A stretch of DNA of 64,000 nt, taken from Panulirus ornatus. Taxonomy: Eukaryota > Arthropoda > Malacostraca > Decapoda > Palinuridae. A program made the translations under genes and the position numbers. The stretch is taken from the NCBI RefSeq assembly GCF_036320965.1, contig NC_092242.1:61172020-61236019 (forward strand). The letters are read 5' to 3'. Below are positions 1 to 21,324 of the stretch, piece by piece. The stretch's first letter is position 1; each line of letters begins with the position of its first letter. The notes below the pieces were generated by a model. The model did no database searches. It was not told where the DNA came from and saw only the letters and a list, made by a program, of their open reading frames with translations.

Positions 1-592
1 CGTGCAGTGTGATCCTGGCTACACAGAACAACACCACCGCCAGATGGATAACAGCCATAGTGCCAGTTTGGAATACGAGCGGTGCGTGGGAAAAAAGAAA
101 AAAGAGCATAAGAAACTAATGAGTCTCCAGGCCGGGTGCCGGGTAAGCAGGAAGGGGGGGAGGCAACAGCATCTGTTGAGTACCGGGGAAAATAAATACC
201 TCCCCCCGACGTTTGAAATATAAATTACGTCATTTCCAAATCAACGCCATAACAATGGGGGGGCGTAAGGGTAGGGGGGGAAATAACGGCACCGTTGTAA
301 CAAATGACTGACCCAAAAGACGGCAATTTTCCCCCACCTCCACCACCGCCTCCTCCTCCACCGCCTCGTCCTCCTCCTCCTCGTCCTCCTCCTCCTCGTC
401 CTCGTCCTCCTCGTCCTCCTTAATGTTGCCAGATGAGTGGCGCCCAGCCTAATTTCCTAACTTCGTTCTCCTTCGCAAGGAACCGAGAGGATGCGGGTGC
501 ATGATATGTGGTTGATGTGCTGCTCTCTCTCTCTCCACCCCCATGGCCGCGTCGTCATGGGTGAGGTTTATAGAAATGTTGATGGAGTGTCT

Positions 593-593
<1 letters not shown>

Positions 594-632
<39 letters not shown>
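594..632. repeat. (GT)n microsatellite
   Basis: Pure GT dinucleotide run. Confidence 0.97.
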
Positions 633-634
<2 letters not shown>

Positions 635-715
635 TGCAGCCCCAGGGGACCTCTGTATGGCCGGCGACAAGGGAGCATAAATTGTCCAGCAAGGAGGAAG
701 GGGGAAAGGAATATG

Positions 716-840
<125 letters not shown>

Positions 841-1285
841 AGAGCGTAGTTCTCACTCTGATATACCGTTGCTCTTTGCTTGGCTTCGCATCGTAGTACC
901 CCTGGTTTCCGTGTGGAAACTTGAAGGGCCAACGAAACGTACGTAAAGTATATATACACAATAAACGATGGATAAAACCACGTCGCCAGTTCATGTGTGT
1001 ATTCGTTATATCGGTTCTTCATATGCGTGTTCGTTTAATCGGGGTATCGCTGCGAAGACGCAAGGCCCAGTCGTAGTAAAGAGGTTAGCTTGTCCTGGAC
1101 ATTCCCGCCCCAAATTTACGATCGGAGAATAAATCTCAAACTTGCCCCTTTTTTTTGTATGTATCAAATGGTCACTGTTAAGGAATGACGTAATATATCT
1201 TTCAGGTTAGATGTGAACCTTTTTTTTTCAGTGGCTGTTACAGGCAATCGACTGCTGAAACTCAGAGAGATAACTGAAGCATCGC

Positions 1286-1530
1286 ACCATCACTGAAGAA
1301 AGTTATTTACAATCCCACCATCACTGAGAAAAGTTATTTACAATCGCACCATCACTGAACAAAGTAATTTACAATCAGACCATCACTGAACAAAGTTATT
1401 TACAATCAGACCATCACTGAACAAAGTTATTTACAATCAGCACCATCACTGAACAAAGTTATTTACAATCACACCATCACTGAAGAAAGTTATTTACAAT
1501 CCCACCATCACTGAACAAAGTTATTTACAA
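1286..1530. repeat. 31-bp tandem repeat, about 8 copies
   Basis: Units read CACCATCACTGAACAAAGTT then ATTTACAATCA with small changes (AACAAAG/AAGAAAG; CACC/GACC). It lies in the intron upstream of the Ig2 exon. Confidence 0.93.
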
Positions 1531-2036
1531 ATGTTAACTGTTGATCGTAGGAGAACGTCATGTGTTTCATGAAATAAATGAAAAAAGTTAATTTACACGA
1601 TTCTTTTTCTTTTTTTTTAAAGTGACTTTACAAAGAAATAGATTAATATATACAAATATGAGAAGGACTGTATAAGTTAGATAGGTCAAACACATTCAAA
1701 GTAGCCCTTAATGCAAGTTTACAGTTGAATACAGTTACCTATTGAAGCAATGTTAAATTTCTAAAGAAACCTTTCGAAAATTAGACCTTAGATATTAGCC
1801 AATAGTTTGGCATGGAAGAAATGTTATGTACGAGAAAAAGTTTGATGGTAAGAACCGATGGCCATTTCTGCATTCCAAGATAAAGTAAACGTTGAAACAT
1901 TACAAACGTTTCCCGTCAAACGTTTCGTTTGCTGACAGTAATGCAAACACTATCATTATGTTATCATCGTTATCAGTATTATCATTATTATCATTACTAC
2001 GACACCACTCACTTTCTGTCTCTCTCTACGTTCCCA
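1531..2036. other. AT-rich intron, no feature
   Basis: AT-rich single-copy-looking sequence with a (TTATCA)n-like stretch near 1955-1995. No exon seen. Confidence 0.5.
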
Positions 2037-2392
2037 CTCTCCCTCACTCTCACTACATCTCTCTCTCCCTCACTCTCACTACATCTCTCTCTCCCTCACT
2101 CTCACTACATCTCTCTCTCCCTCACTCTCACTACATCTCTCTCTCCCTCACTCTCACTACATCTCTCTCTCCCTCACTCTCACTACATCTCTCTCTCCCT
2201 CACTCTCACTACATCTCTCTCTCCCTGACTCTCACTACATCTCTCTCTCCCTCACTCTCACTACATCTCTCTCTCCCTCACTCTCACTACATTTCTCTCT
2301 CCCTCACTCTCACTACATCTCTCTCTCCCTCACTCTCACTACATCTCTCTCTCCCTCACTCTCACTACATCTCTCTCTCCCTCACTCTCCCA
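2037..2392. repeat. 24-bp pyrimidine-rich tandem repeat, about 14 copies, abutting an exon acceptor
   Basis: Unit CTCTCTCCCTCACTCTCACT plus ACAT, nearly perfect. The array ends in CACTCTCCCACAG, the splice acceptor of the Ig2 exon, so the array supplies its polypyrimidine tract. Confidence 0.96.
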
Positions 2393-2395
2393 CAG

Positions 2396-11880
<9,485 letters not shown>

Positions 11881-11949
11881 AACACGTCTTGTCTTAGGCT
11901 GGATCACCCCACGCCCGCGCCCCCTCCTCCTCCTCCAGTCTCCGCTCCT

Positions 11950-12290
11950 CCTCCCCAGTGTACCCCGTCAAAACCTCTGTCTGTGACGTCATATATGTGT
12001 ACTCCTGACCTCATTGGCTCCATTCTAGCCAACCAGAAAAGTGATACGACGCCTGGGTATGATGATGACGTCGTGAGTGTGTATGTAAGCGATTGACCCC
12101 ATTGGCCTCAGTTCTAGCCAACCAGAGAGCGATGATCTGCCTATATAATGACGTCACGTGCGTCAACAGTTCGCCTCATTGGCTGCATCCGAGCCAACCG
12201 GAAAGGAACGAGGCGCCTGTGTGTGACGTCACACAAGGAAACAGTTGCTCCTACGGGCCAATCAGAGAGCAGAACTCAATACGTTTTGTG
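11950..12290. repeat. About 80-bp diverged tandem repeat with CRE and CCAAT-type boxes
   Basis: TGACGTCA or a one-base variant occurs at 11984, 12066, 12149 and 12224 (spacing 82, 83, 75). Each is followed by ATTGGC and then GCCAACC/GCCAATC in a common order. It lies about 100 bases past the DIP-like stop codon, so is probably 3' UTR or just downstream. Confidence 0.8.
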
Positions 12291-12502
12291 GGATCGCATT
12301 TTTTTTTACCCAAGTTGGAAGTGACTGGTGAAATGCTTGTCTCTGGTTGGCTGAGTCGTTCAGTACCCAGGCTGGTCATTCAGTAGATGTCAATACTTCT
12401 CTTGTTTTGATCGTGACCGAATTGGTGGAAGATAATGACTTGTGTTAATGATGGACGTGTGAGGAGGCTGTCCTCCGTGGATAAAAATGTTGTTAAGATG
12501 AA

Positions 12503-12561
12503 AGAAGAAAAAGAAGAAGAAGAAGAAGAAGAAGAAGAAGAAGAAGAAGAAGAAGAAGAAG
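12503..12561. repeat. (GAA)n microsatellite
   Basis: Run of GAA/AAG units downstream of the DIP-like gene. Confidence 0.95.
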
Positions 12562-13385
12562 AAAATGTGAAATGGATAGGAACCTAACAATTTACTGGTG
12601 ACCTTTGAGAGAAGAAGTTGATGACCCTTTGACTCCCATCACCTCCCTTACCCACAATTCCCCTTCCTCCCTCCCCAAGATGTGTTAGTGTTGATCTCTT
12701 CCTGCCTCATCTCCCCAACAACCCCGCCCCCCCTCGTCCTTGTTAGGTTGTTAATGAAGTGGATGGTTTTATGTTGTTATTGGTTCTGAGGGCCAGTATG
12801 CCTGGCCAGCACCCGCTCACTGACTACCCCATGCAGATGTATATATATAAACATTTTATAATTTGTACATTGTAGGCCTGTGTCTTTGTGGCTGGGGTGC
12901 CGCGGGGACTTAGAGGTGAATGTTACTGTATATACTAGTTAGAGGTGAGCCTAGTGGCCTAGCATAGCCTAGAGAAGGGTACTGTGACAAGAATGTGGTA
13001 TAGCATTATGTTGCCAAATGTGAAGGACACACATGCCACGCTTTTGTGTGTGTATGTAATCGTGTACGTCAGTATTTCTATGTGCGTGTGTGTATGTATT
13101 GTATGTATGTATGTGAGTGTGGATGTATGTCTACATCTATATATATTTCTGTATAGATGAGAAAATATGAGATAAAAAAAACTAAGACACTGCCTAAATC
13201 ATTTATGAAAATGACATGCCTGATTATGATGGTAATGACGTGGTATGACTTTCATTAGCATAAGAAAAAGAGAAAAAACTAACAGGAAGTAAAGATTATA
13301 TCAGAGTGAATCATAGTCCAGTTATGAACCTTGTTCAATGTTCATCTACCCACATCCTCTGGGAGGGGAGCCTTGCTAAACTTTT
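12562..13385. other. Downstream flank, no gene seen
   Basis: Non-repetitive sequence with TATAAA at 12846 and a TGTATGTA-rich stretch at about 13050-13140. Confidence 0.5.
12846..12851 (+). promoter_or_regulatory. Candidate variant polyadenylation signal (TATAAA)
   Basis: TATAAA lies about 970 bases after the DIP-like stop codon and is followed by a GT-rich stretch (about 12870-12900), the usual arrangement for a cleavage site. No AATAAA was noticed nearer the stop. This is weak evidence; an AATAAA at 16249-16254 is a more distant alternative. Confidence 0.22.
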
Positions 13386-13389
13386 AACA

Positions 13390-14530
13390 CAAGGAGTGGG
13401 TAGTTTTCTGAACTTACAACACAAGGAGAGGGTAGTTTTCTGAACTTACAACACAAAGAAGGGAGTAGTTTTCTGAACTTACAACACAAGAAGGGAGTAG
13501 TTTTCTGAACTTACAACACAAGAAGGGAGTAGTTTTCTGAACTAACAACACAAGAAGGGAGTAGTTTTCTGAACTAACAACACAAGAAGGGAGTAGTTTT
13601 CTGAACTTACAACACAAGAAGGGAGTAGTTTTCTGAACCTACAACACAAGAAGGGAGTAGTTTTCTGAACTTACAACACAAGAAGGGAGTAGTTTTCTGA
13701 ACCTACAACACAAGAAGGGAGTAGTTTTCTGAACTTACAATACAAGAAGGGAGTAGTTTTCTGAACCTACAACACAAGAAGGGAGTAGTTTTCTGAACGT
13801 ACAACACAAGGAGGGAGTAGTTTTCTGAACCTACAACACAAGAAGGGAGTAGTTTTCTGAACGTACAACACAAGGAGGGAGTAGTTTTCTGAACCTACAA
13901 CACAAGAAGGGAGTAGTTTTCTGAACTTACAACACAAAGAAGGGAGTAGTTTTCTGAACCTACAACACAAGAAGGGAGTAGTTTTCTGAACGTACAACAC
14001 AAGGAGGGAGTAGTTTTCTGAACCTACAACACAAGAAGGGAGTAGTTTTCTGAACCTACAACACAAGAAGGGAGTAGTTTTCTGAACGTACAACACAAGG
14101 AGGGAGTAGTTTTCTGAACTTACAACACAAGAAGGGAGTAGTTTTCTGAACGTACAACACAAGGAGGGAGTAGTTTTCTGAACGTACAACACAAGGAGGG
14201 AGTAGTTTTCTGAACGTACAACACAAGGAGGGAGTAGTTTTCTGAACCTACAACACAAGAAGGGAGTAGTTTTCTGAACGTACAACACAAGGAGGGGAGT
14301 CTTCTGAACGTACAACACAAGAAGGGAGTAGTTTTCTGAACTTACAACACAAGAAGGGAGTAGTTTTCTGAACCTACAACACAAGAAGGGAGTCTTCTGA
14401 ACGTACAACACAAGAAGGGAGTAGTTTTCTGAACCTACAACACAAGAAGGGAGTAGTTTTCTGAACGTACAACACAAGGAGGGGAGTCTTCTGAACGTAC
14501 AACACAAGGAGGGGAGTCTTCTGAACGTAC
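13390..14530. repeat. 32-bp minisatellite, about 35 copies
   Basis: Unit TTTTCTGAACTTACAACACA plus AGAAGGGAGTAG. Units differ mainly at AAC(T/C/G)T and AAG(A/G)AGG; a few lack TAGTTT (AGTCTTCTGAAC). The long reverse-strand open frame is a by-product of the 32-bp unit. Confidence 0.96.
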
Positions 14531-14814
14531 AACATAATGGGAAATTTATAAAGTTTAGGATAAGGGAATGATATAAATCTACAGCATAAGGAGGATCTGC
14601 CGAGCTTACAACACAGAGGGGGAAAACGTCTGAACTTACATGTGAGAGAATCTTCTAAACTTACAGCATAGGGGGAACTTCCGAATTTATAGCATGTCGA
14701 GGACGTCTGAACTTACAGATGGAATGAAAGGAAAACGTGAGCCAGACGGGACCAGCTGAGCAGGCCAGCTGAATGAGATTAGACTTTATCAGAATGGCAG
14801 CTGGTGCCCCTTAG

Positions 14815-14815
<1 letters not shown>
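14531..14815. repeat. Decayed edge of the 32-bp minisatellite
   Basis: Diverged copies with CTGAACTTACA and TCTAAACTTACAGCAT motifs fade out towards 14720, then unique sequence. Confidence 0.55.
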
Positions 14816-14864
<49 letters not shown>

Positions 14865-14894
14865 TGGGGGCCTCTCTCCTTGCCAGGAGAGGTA

Positions 14895-14928
<34 letters not shown>
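14816..14928. repeat. (GA)n followed by (CT)n, short spacer
   Basis: A GA tract at 14816-14861 and a CT tract at 14898-14928, separated by about 36 bases, so complementary arms on one strand. Confidence 0.93.
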
Positions 14929-15034
14929 GGCAAAATACCAAAAGAAAAAAAAAGGATAAACTCTAAAAATAAGGAAACATTTAAGTGTTCAGAAAGTCAC
15001 GAGTTTTCTCTGGTTGTTTCCTGAGTTAGCATTA

Positions 15035-15036
15035 TG

Positions 15037-15069
<33 letters not shown>

Positions 15070-15082
15070 TGTGTGTGTGTGT
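15035..15082. repeat. (GT)n microsatellite
   Basis: GT run with one GTAT interruption. Confidence 0.96.
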
Positions 15083-15367
15083 GGTTCCAGCCCTGTGGCC
15101 AGGTGTGTGGAGACTGTTTGCCATCCAGAGCTGGTGGCTGGACGCCTCCCTGCCAACCACATGTAGATGGATCTCTTCCTTGTGGTGACTGGACGATTTC
15201 TTGTGTGATCGGATGGTTTCTTAAGCTGGGCCTTTTCTTTTATGTGGTTAGTTGGACAATTTCTCGTGTGAATGAACAATTTTGCAAGTGGATGAAAAAT
15301 TCTGGGTATACCAGTCCACCTTCCAAGTCCTCTGGGGTGATCGAGCAGGTGTGTCTTGCCAGGACGT

Positions 15368-15768
15368 GGGTCCCTGGTCGTGTATGCTGACCATGTACCG
15401 AGGGTCCCCGTCATCATGGGGTCCCTGGTCGTGTGTGATGACCATGTACCGAGGGTCCTCATCATCATGGGTCCCTGGTCGTGTGTGATGACCATGTACC
15501 GAGGGTCCCCATCATCATGGGTCCCTGGTCGTGTGTGATGACCATGTACCGAGGGTCCTCATCATCATGGGTCCCTGGTCGTGTGTGATGACCATGTACC
15601 GAGGGTCCCCATCATCATGGGTCCCTGGTCGTGTGTGATGACCATGTACCGAGGGTCCCCATCATCATGGGGTCCCTGGTCGTGTGTGCTGACCATGTAC
15701 CGAGGGTCCTCATCATCATGGGTCCCTGGTCGTGTGTGCTGACCATGTACCGAGGGTCCCCATTACCT
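15368..15768. repeat. About 50-bp tandem repeat, 8 copies
   Basis: Unit GTCCCTGGTCGTGTGTGATG, ACCATGTACCGAGGGTCCCC, ATCATCATGG, with TGATG/TGCTG and CCCC/CCTC variants. Confidence 0.95.
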
Positions 15769-16045
15769 CTGTCGTGCCCCTGATCCTCGACTGTGATGAG
15801 AATTCCTGTGACTCTCCCGATCACACACATATTCCATCTATGTCAAGAAACGACTACAGGAGATTAGCGTCTCTGATCATATTTCCTCATAACCAAATGC
15901 ATAATGAACCTTAGGGCAACTTCTCTGATTCGCCAATCTCTTCTGCCCCAGCAAGAGAAGCTCCTGAATCCCTTCTAGTGATTAGAAAATCAGATAATCT
16001 AATCAAGGAATCATTTCCTTGAACTCGCCCTCGTCTTGAGAGGTT

Positions 16046-16079
<34 letters not shown>

Positions 16080-16080
16080 T
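16046..16080. repeat. (GT)n microsatellite
   Basis: GT run. Confidence 0.95.
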
Positions 16081-16089
16081 GTGTGATCA

Positions 16090-18400
16090 TATGTGTGGTT
16101 GGGTGTAGCTGGCGTGTACCATTCATGGGGTATCTAACCTGTAATACGAAAAATCCGGGATGGTTTATGTAAAAAAAAAAAAAAGTGTTATATATGATGC
16201 ATCAAATTTTTTTTATTGTGTAAATAATGTAAAGAAATGTATGTTATCAATAAAATCTAAGAATTTAGCTGTATTAATTTTTCCTCCTTGTGTCGCTAGA
16301 GGCTTTCAGTCATCCGACCAACCAATCACAAGAATAGGACATGATTAGCAGCTTCTAATCAATCATCACACCAATCACTGGCAAGGGCCATGATTAGAGA
16401 GAATTCTCTTGGCCCCCCAAAAAATGGTATCTTTTTTTTTTCAGTATCAAAACATGGATTTTGTACTCCTGTAGAAAGAAATCTCCCAAACCAACAGAAA
16501 ACTGGTAAGTCAGGAAAGATGCTGTAGACTCAGACCTAACAACTATAACGAAGGAATACATTCCACGATATCAATTTTCGTGGAATGTTAAAACGAACGT
16601 GTGAACTCAATAGATTTCCTCTGATGCAAATTGTTATGAAATCTCCTCATGGTTCTGTCGTGGTGTTGGTTCATGGTCGGCACAGGACGCTGCTGCGTCT
16701 TATGTCTTGTTTCTGGTGAAGTCTTCATCGTCTAAAGACTCAGAATCCATAATGTTCCTGCACTTCTGTAAGCCAGGGATGAATCTGCATGTGAACCATA
16801 GTATATGGACTATTTTTCAATGCTGAATGCGAGTCTAGGGCTGAAATGTATGTTAGGGGGTCATTACGTCCTGTAATTAGTCATTTAATGATTACTCTTT
16901 TAGAAGATTCTGTGATAATTCGGTTCGTATTTACTGGGTTATCTGTCGGCCTGCCTGGATCCTTCCTTCCTTATCTCTCCTGGAATAGTCCAGTAACTCA
17001 GAGGAGCGTCATCTATAAGGGAGGGTAGGCCTTCTCAGAAGCCCCTTCAGCGCCATCTATTGTTGGCATGTGTCACTGAACCTTTCATCTACCCTATAAT
17101 CAACGAGCATTTCATAGCACCCTAATCAGAGGTAGGTCTCTGTAAACACTACATCACCACTGTAATTCACGAGCTTTAGTATAGCCCTACGCCATCTATG
17201 AGCTGCAAGGACAATCAATATTCCCATAACCACAGTGACCTACGAGCGAATAAGAATATCCTTAGTGACGTCCTTTAAAGGATCAACCACAATGAGGAGT
17301 TACATCAACGTCATCTGTAAAGCAACTTCCAAGGTAGTCAGGGTCATCTATGAGGGACGAATTACCTATCACTAATACCATATTTAGCGCCATCAGTTGT
17401 TGGATAATCGACATGAGCCGCTCGTTCTGTAGCAACACTGGCAACTCATCATACCAAGTGTCTCTTGCCCTACAGTGAAGCTTTGATTCTGAGTTACTTT
17501 CAAGATACCAAACCTGGAAACATTTCACTTTCACTTGAGACAGTCTCGTTCTGCTGGTGCCTCAGGAATGTACAGTTGGAGCCTACGAAAACGCAGGCTT
17601 CCTAGCCAAGGTGATGTGGTCATACACACGTCCACCAACACTCACATTTATAAACATACAATGAATGAGATGAATCATAAGTTTGCGGGTGTAAACAGGC
17701 ATACAGAAAATTAAAAAGTTGTGTGATAATAGAGGAAAAGATGGTTTGAGAGATCTGACCCTTACGTGTTTGACTCCCTCCCCGTACCGTACAGTAATTA
17801 GATCAATGTGCAGAAAACAATTTCATTTCCAAGTGGCTTATGCATGTGTTTGCCTCCCTGGGTGAGCCCATGTGCATTTCCGTGGGCGTAAGTGCATCCT
17901 GTATAGATAGACTCGACTCGTGTGAGCCCGTTGAAAACGGTTGCTGCTGGAGTCGGCCAACTTGGCACTTGGCTTGACTGTCAAGTGTTCTGCAAATATT
18001 TGGTTGTGTGGTGAAGTGTCGCGGGGACCAAACCTCTGCTGCTTCTACTGCTGCTGCTGCTGCTGTTGGAAAAGGCGCAGCTGCACTAACAGCTGGTAAT
18101 GCTTTATGAGTTTCACTGCCGGCCGAAGCCGTGCAGCTGGATGATGTCCATTGGCGTCGCTTCTGCAGGTGGTTCTTGCGATTCATCTCAGAAGACTGGT
18201 GGTCTGATGGCGCCACTCATGTACTGTCCATGATCATCATCGATGTTAAACACACTCCTCGTCACAGAAGGTTCACAAACACCCCCACGTGCTCAGGACT
18301 GTCATAATATATATGATCAGATCTCTTTAACATGATAACTTAGGATGAACTTAGATTCACATTCTTCAGGACACACTCACATCCAAACGGAAGGTAACAA
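16090..18400. other. No gene recognised
   Basis: Mostly single-copy-looking sequence. Open frames at 17283-17534 (-) and 17803-18216 (-) show no recognisable domain and lack support. The second contains a poly-Ala stretch from GCAGCAG triplets at about 18045-18065. A diverged direct repeat with CCAATCAC and CATGATTAG lies at about 16320-16400. Confidence 0.5.
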
Positions 18401-18404
18401 AGGT

Positions 18405-18705
18405 TCCTACAGCACGTTCACAATCGAAAACGTTCCTGCAGACGCACTCACAATCGGAAACGTTCCTGCAGACGCACTCACAATCGGAAACGTTTCTGCA
18501 GACGCACTCACGATCGAAAACGTTCCTGCAGACGTACTCACAATCGGAAACGTTCCTGCAGACGTACTCACTATCGGAAACGTTTCTGCAGACGCACTCA
18601 CGATCGAAAACGTTCCTGCAGACGTACTCACAATCGGAAACGTTCCTGCAGACGTACTCACAATCGGAAACGTTCCTGCAGACGTACTCACAATCGGAAA
18701 CGTTT
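18405..18705. repeat. 30-bp minisatellite, 10 copies, higher-order pattern
   Basis: Unit ACAATCGGAAACGTTCCTGC plus AGACGTACTC. Subtypes (CGATCGAAAA versus CAATCGGAAA, CGTTC versus CGTTT, GCACTC versus GTACTC) recur in order. The 30-bp length keeps frame, giving 10-residue repeats in several frames on both strands. Confidence 0.95.
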
Positions 18706-19145
18706 TTTCTGGAGACGCGCTGATACACCTTCAAGTCAAGAAAGTGACTCACTGCACTTGAAGGTGGTGAGCCAACTCCTCCCAGGGTAAATATACAACG
18801 ATTTGAAGGAGAAGATATTCAGGGAGGAACTGATGGCGGGAGCTTCCTCAAGATTTGCATCTGCGGGAGTTATGTGTCGCCACGGCCGATGTGACACCAG
18901 GTCCTGACGGAGTCTAGAACGAGAGGTTCTCCACGTCCTCCAGTATACCTTACATACAGTAAGTCAGACGTTCTTCCTTGGGTGTGAGTATGAAAGATAA
19001 TTTTCCCCGTTCATTCCGAAATTTCTCTGCTTGATTTCTCTTTTTTTTTTTTTCTTTTGGGTTAAGTATAGTGATATTTCATCTTTCTATTAAAGAAAGA
19101 GCGAGCGAGTGGGAGAGAGTTTTCGAGAGAGTTTAGAAAGAGAGA
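18706..19145. other. No gene seen
   Basis: Unique-looking sequence with a poly-T/TTTTC run at about 19040-19060. Confidence 0.45.
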
Positions 19146-19148
19146 GTT

Positions 19149-19149
<1 letters not shown>

Positions 19150-19228
<79 letters not shown>
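19150..19228. repeat. (TA)n microsatellite
   Basis: TA run with GTATA ends. Confidence 0.96.
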
Positions 19229-19677
19229 GTCATCTGAGCAGAATTTCTAGAGGTGATATGACAAATAGATATCACTAATGTACCATATATTAATCAATGA
19301 CTCCATCTGGCTTCATGCGATCACCGTCGTCACTTTGATATCACTTGGAGCATATCATAGCCAAACGCGAGTCAAAAGTCGACCGACCAACATGTACTTT
19401 TCCCTCGCGGATCAGAGGCCTTGGAGTCTGGGATGAACAGCTGACGACGTCCGGGACGAGTCCTGGACGAGTATTGACCAAAAGGGGTTTGAAGGATAAA
19501 ATAAACTGTGTCAACATCGGCGATAGAAGCCTGCTCGGGGAAAGTTATCACGGGGAGGGGAAGCCATACGTGAGCCCAGGGTGATTTTAATGGTGTATAT
19601 TGATCTAGCTGTTCAGAGGGGCCGGGGGGGGAGAACAGGCCTCCACGCGCCCCCCACTGCTCAAGGCTCCAGCATCC

Positions 19678-19680
<3 letters not shown>

Positions 19681-19742
<62 letters not shown>
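19681..19742. repeat. (GA)n microsatellite
   Basis: Pure GA run followed by impure GGAGAGAG sequence and then GACAGACA-type repeats. Confidence 0.96.
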
Positions 19743-19745
<3 letters not shown>

Positions 19746-19977
19746 TGGGAGGGAGAGAGAGGAGAGAGTAGGAGAGAGAAGAGGGAGGGCTGGATAGACA
19801 GAAAATATAGCGAAGGGAATCAAATTGTAACTGATGAAGACAGGTATCGTACACACAGAGAGACAGACAAGCGAAATGCCAGATATACAGACAGACAGAA
19901 ATATAGACCAATAGACAAGAGAGCAAGCCAGCGTTCAATCAAATAGACCTGAGGTCAAGAGGGAAGTTAAGAGCAAG

Positions 19978-20705
19978 GAGGATTGGATCAGCTTACAAGG
20001 GGACCTCGACAAACTTCAAATTCAACCCGAGTGAATGTAAAGTGATGAGGATAGGACAGAGGGAAAGAAGACATCAGTACGAATATTGTCTAGAGGAAAA
20101 CATGCTGCAGGTATCGGTATGAGGCACTTGGGAGTCAACACTGTGTACCCAGCCTACCGCAAGGGCTCCAAATTAGAAGCATAGTAAAGGAGACAAACTC
20201 TCTGTTGGGAAGTACCAAATTCATATTATAATAAAACGTGGATAAGGACATTATCCACGGAAAGCTCACGCCCTTTAGGCCAAGAGTGTAACAAACCTCT
20301 CAACTTTGGTCAACGTCCTGGTACAAAGAACTGTTAGAGAAGGTCCAGAGGAGGGCAACAAATATGGTACCAGACTTAAGACATTTGAATTGCACAGAAG
20401 GATCAGAGACCTTCAGTTTGTCCAACACGCGTGACAGAAGAGCAAGGGAGTGCTTTGGTCACAGCCATTAAGTTCTTAAACTAGCTTTATGAAGTTACCA
20501 GCAGTTACAGGCTATAAGATGAAAATAGGCCAGAAACTTGCTAGAAAAGATGTAGACAAGTGCTTGTACAGCATAAGAGTTGTGGATAAATGGAATAAAC
20601 TGAAGGATAAAACTGTGAATGTGGACGACATACATATGTGCATTAGGGAAGGACCAAGAGATGGCGTTGCACAAATGTACAATTCCCATCTAATACTGTA
20701 CAAAT
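19978..20705 (+). mobile_element. Decayed CR1/jockey-like non-LTR retrotransposon reverse transcriptase fragment
   Basis: In shifting + frames the sequence gives GDLDKLQ, FNPSECKVMRIGQRE, RHLGV, KVQRRATNMVPDLRHL, VTAIKFLN-x-LYE and RVVDKWNKL. These are in the order of the C-terminal half of CR1/jockey-clade reverse transcriptases, whose conserved blocks include a VQRRAT-MVPGLR motif and a terminal WN-L motif. Stops and frameshifts break the frame throughout (for example TGA after the GQRE block), so the copy is dead. Neither an endonuclease domain nor the catalytic YADD block was found, which suggests a 5' truncation. The end around 20705 is followed by a GACA repeat and (GA)n. Confidence 0.75.
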
Positions 20706-20719
20706 AGGTAATTACGGAC

Positions 20720-20767
20720 AGACAGACAGACAGACAAATGGGCCAGCCATCCTTCAATCAGACAGAT

Positions 20768-20832
<65 letters not shown>
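20720..20832. repeat. (GACA)n then (GA)n microsatellite
   Basis: Short GACA units at about 20719-20735 and 20757-20771, then a pure GA run to 20832. Confidence 0.93.
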
Positions 20833-20837
<5 letters not shown>

Positions 20838-20839
20838 GA

Positions 20840-21320
20840 ATGGACTAACCAAAGGCTTTACATACAGACAGACGTATATCAACACAACTAAACAGAGCAA
20901 GTAATCAGCAAGTACATTTAGAAATTAAGAACGTAAGCAGATTGAGCCAGTAATTCGGGCAGGGAATGAAACACTGACGCGAAATCCTCGCGGCTCAACA
21001 TAAAACACCATAAAATATAGACAACTTAAAAGGGACAGATTTGTAGTCAATTTTGATAAATTATGAGAGGGGCTAAAAGTGTTTCGGTGTCCAAACCTTT
21101 TAAAAAAAAAAGACTTGCTGAAATGATGTACACACGAGCGTTAATCCAGTACCTATACCTCGGTTGTAAAAAGAAAATGGGATGAGGGGATGCTATGGAA
21201 GCCCTCTCCGCCTGTTTGGTCATTACTGCCCCTCATGAATGTGTACACCACCAGGAAGGAACAAGATTTATCATCTGGGTCTTCCTCTTTATCCTCTGCA
21301 CTTGTGTTATGATTCACGAC
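20840..21320. other. No gene seen
   Basis: Unique-looking sequence, no motif recognised. Confidence 0.45.
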
Positions 21321-21324
21321 TTGG

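Noticed and set aside
2..223. Open frame at the left edge as a possible upstream DIP exon
   Set aside because: Neither this frame nor the others here show an Ig cysteine/tryptophan pattern, and no donor continues into the Ig2 exon in phase.
13390..14530. CRISPR-like array
   Set aside because: Units are directly adjacent with no unique spacers, and the genome is eukaryotic; the same applies to the other arrays.
17283..18216. Two reverse-strand open frames as a possible antisense gene
   Set aside because: No domain, no splice context, and low-complexity Ala/Gln from triplet repeats in the second.
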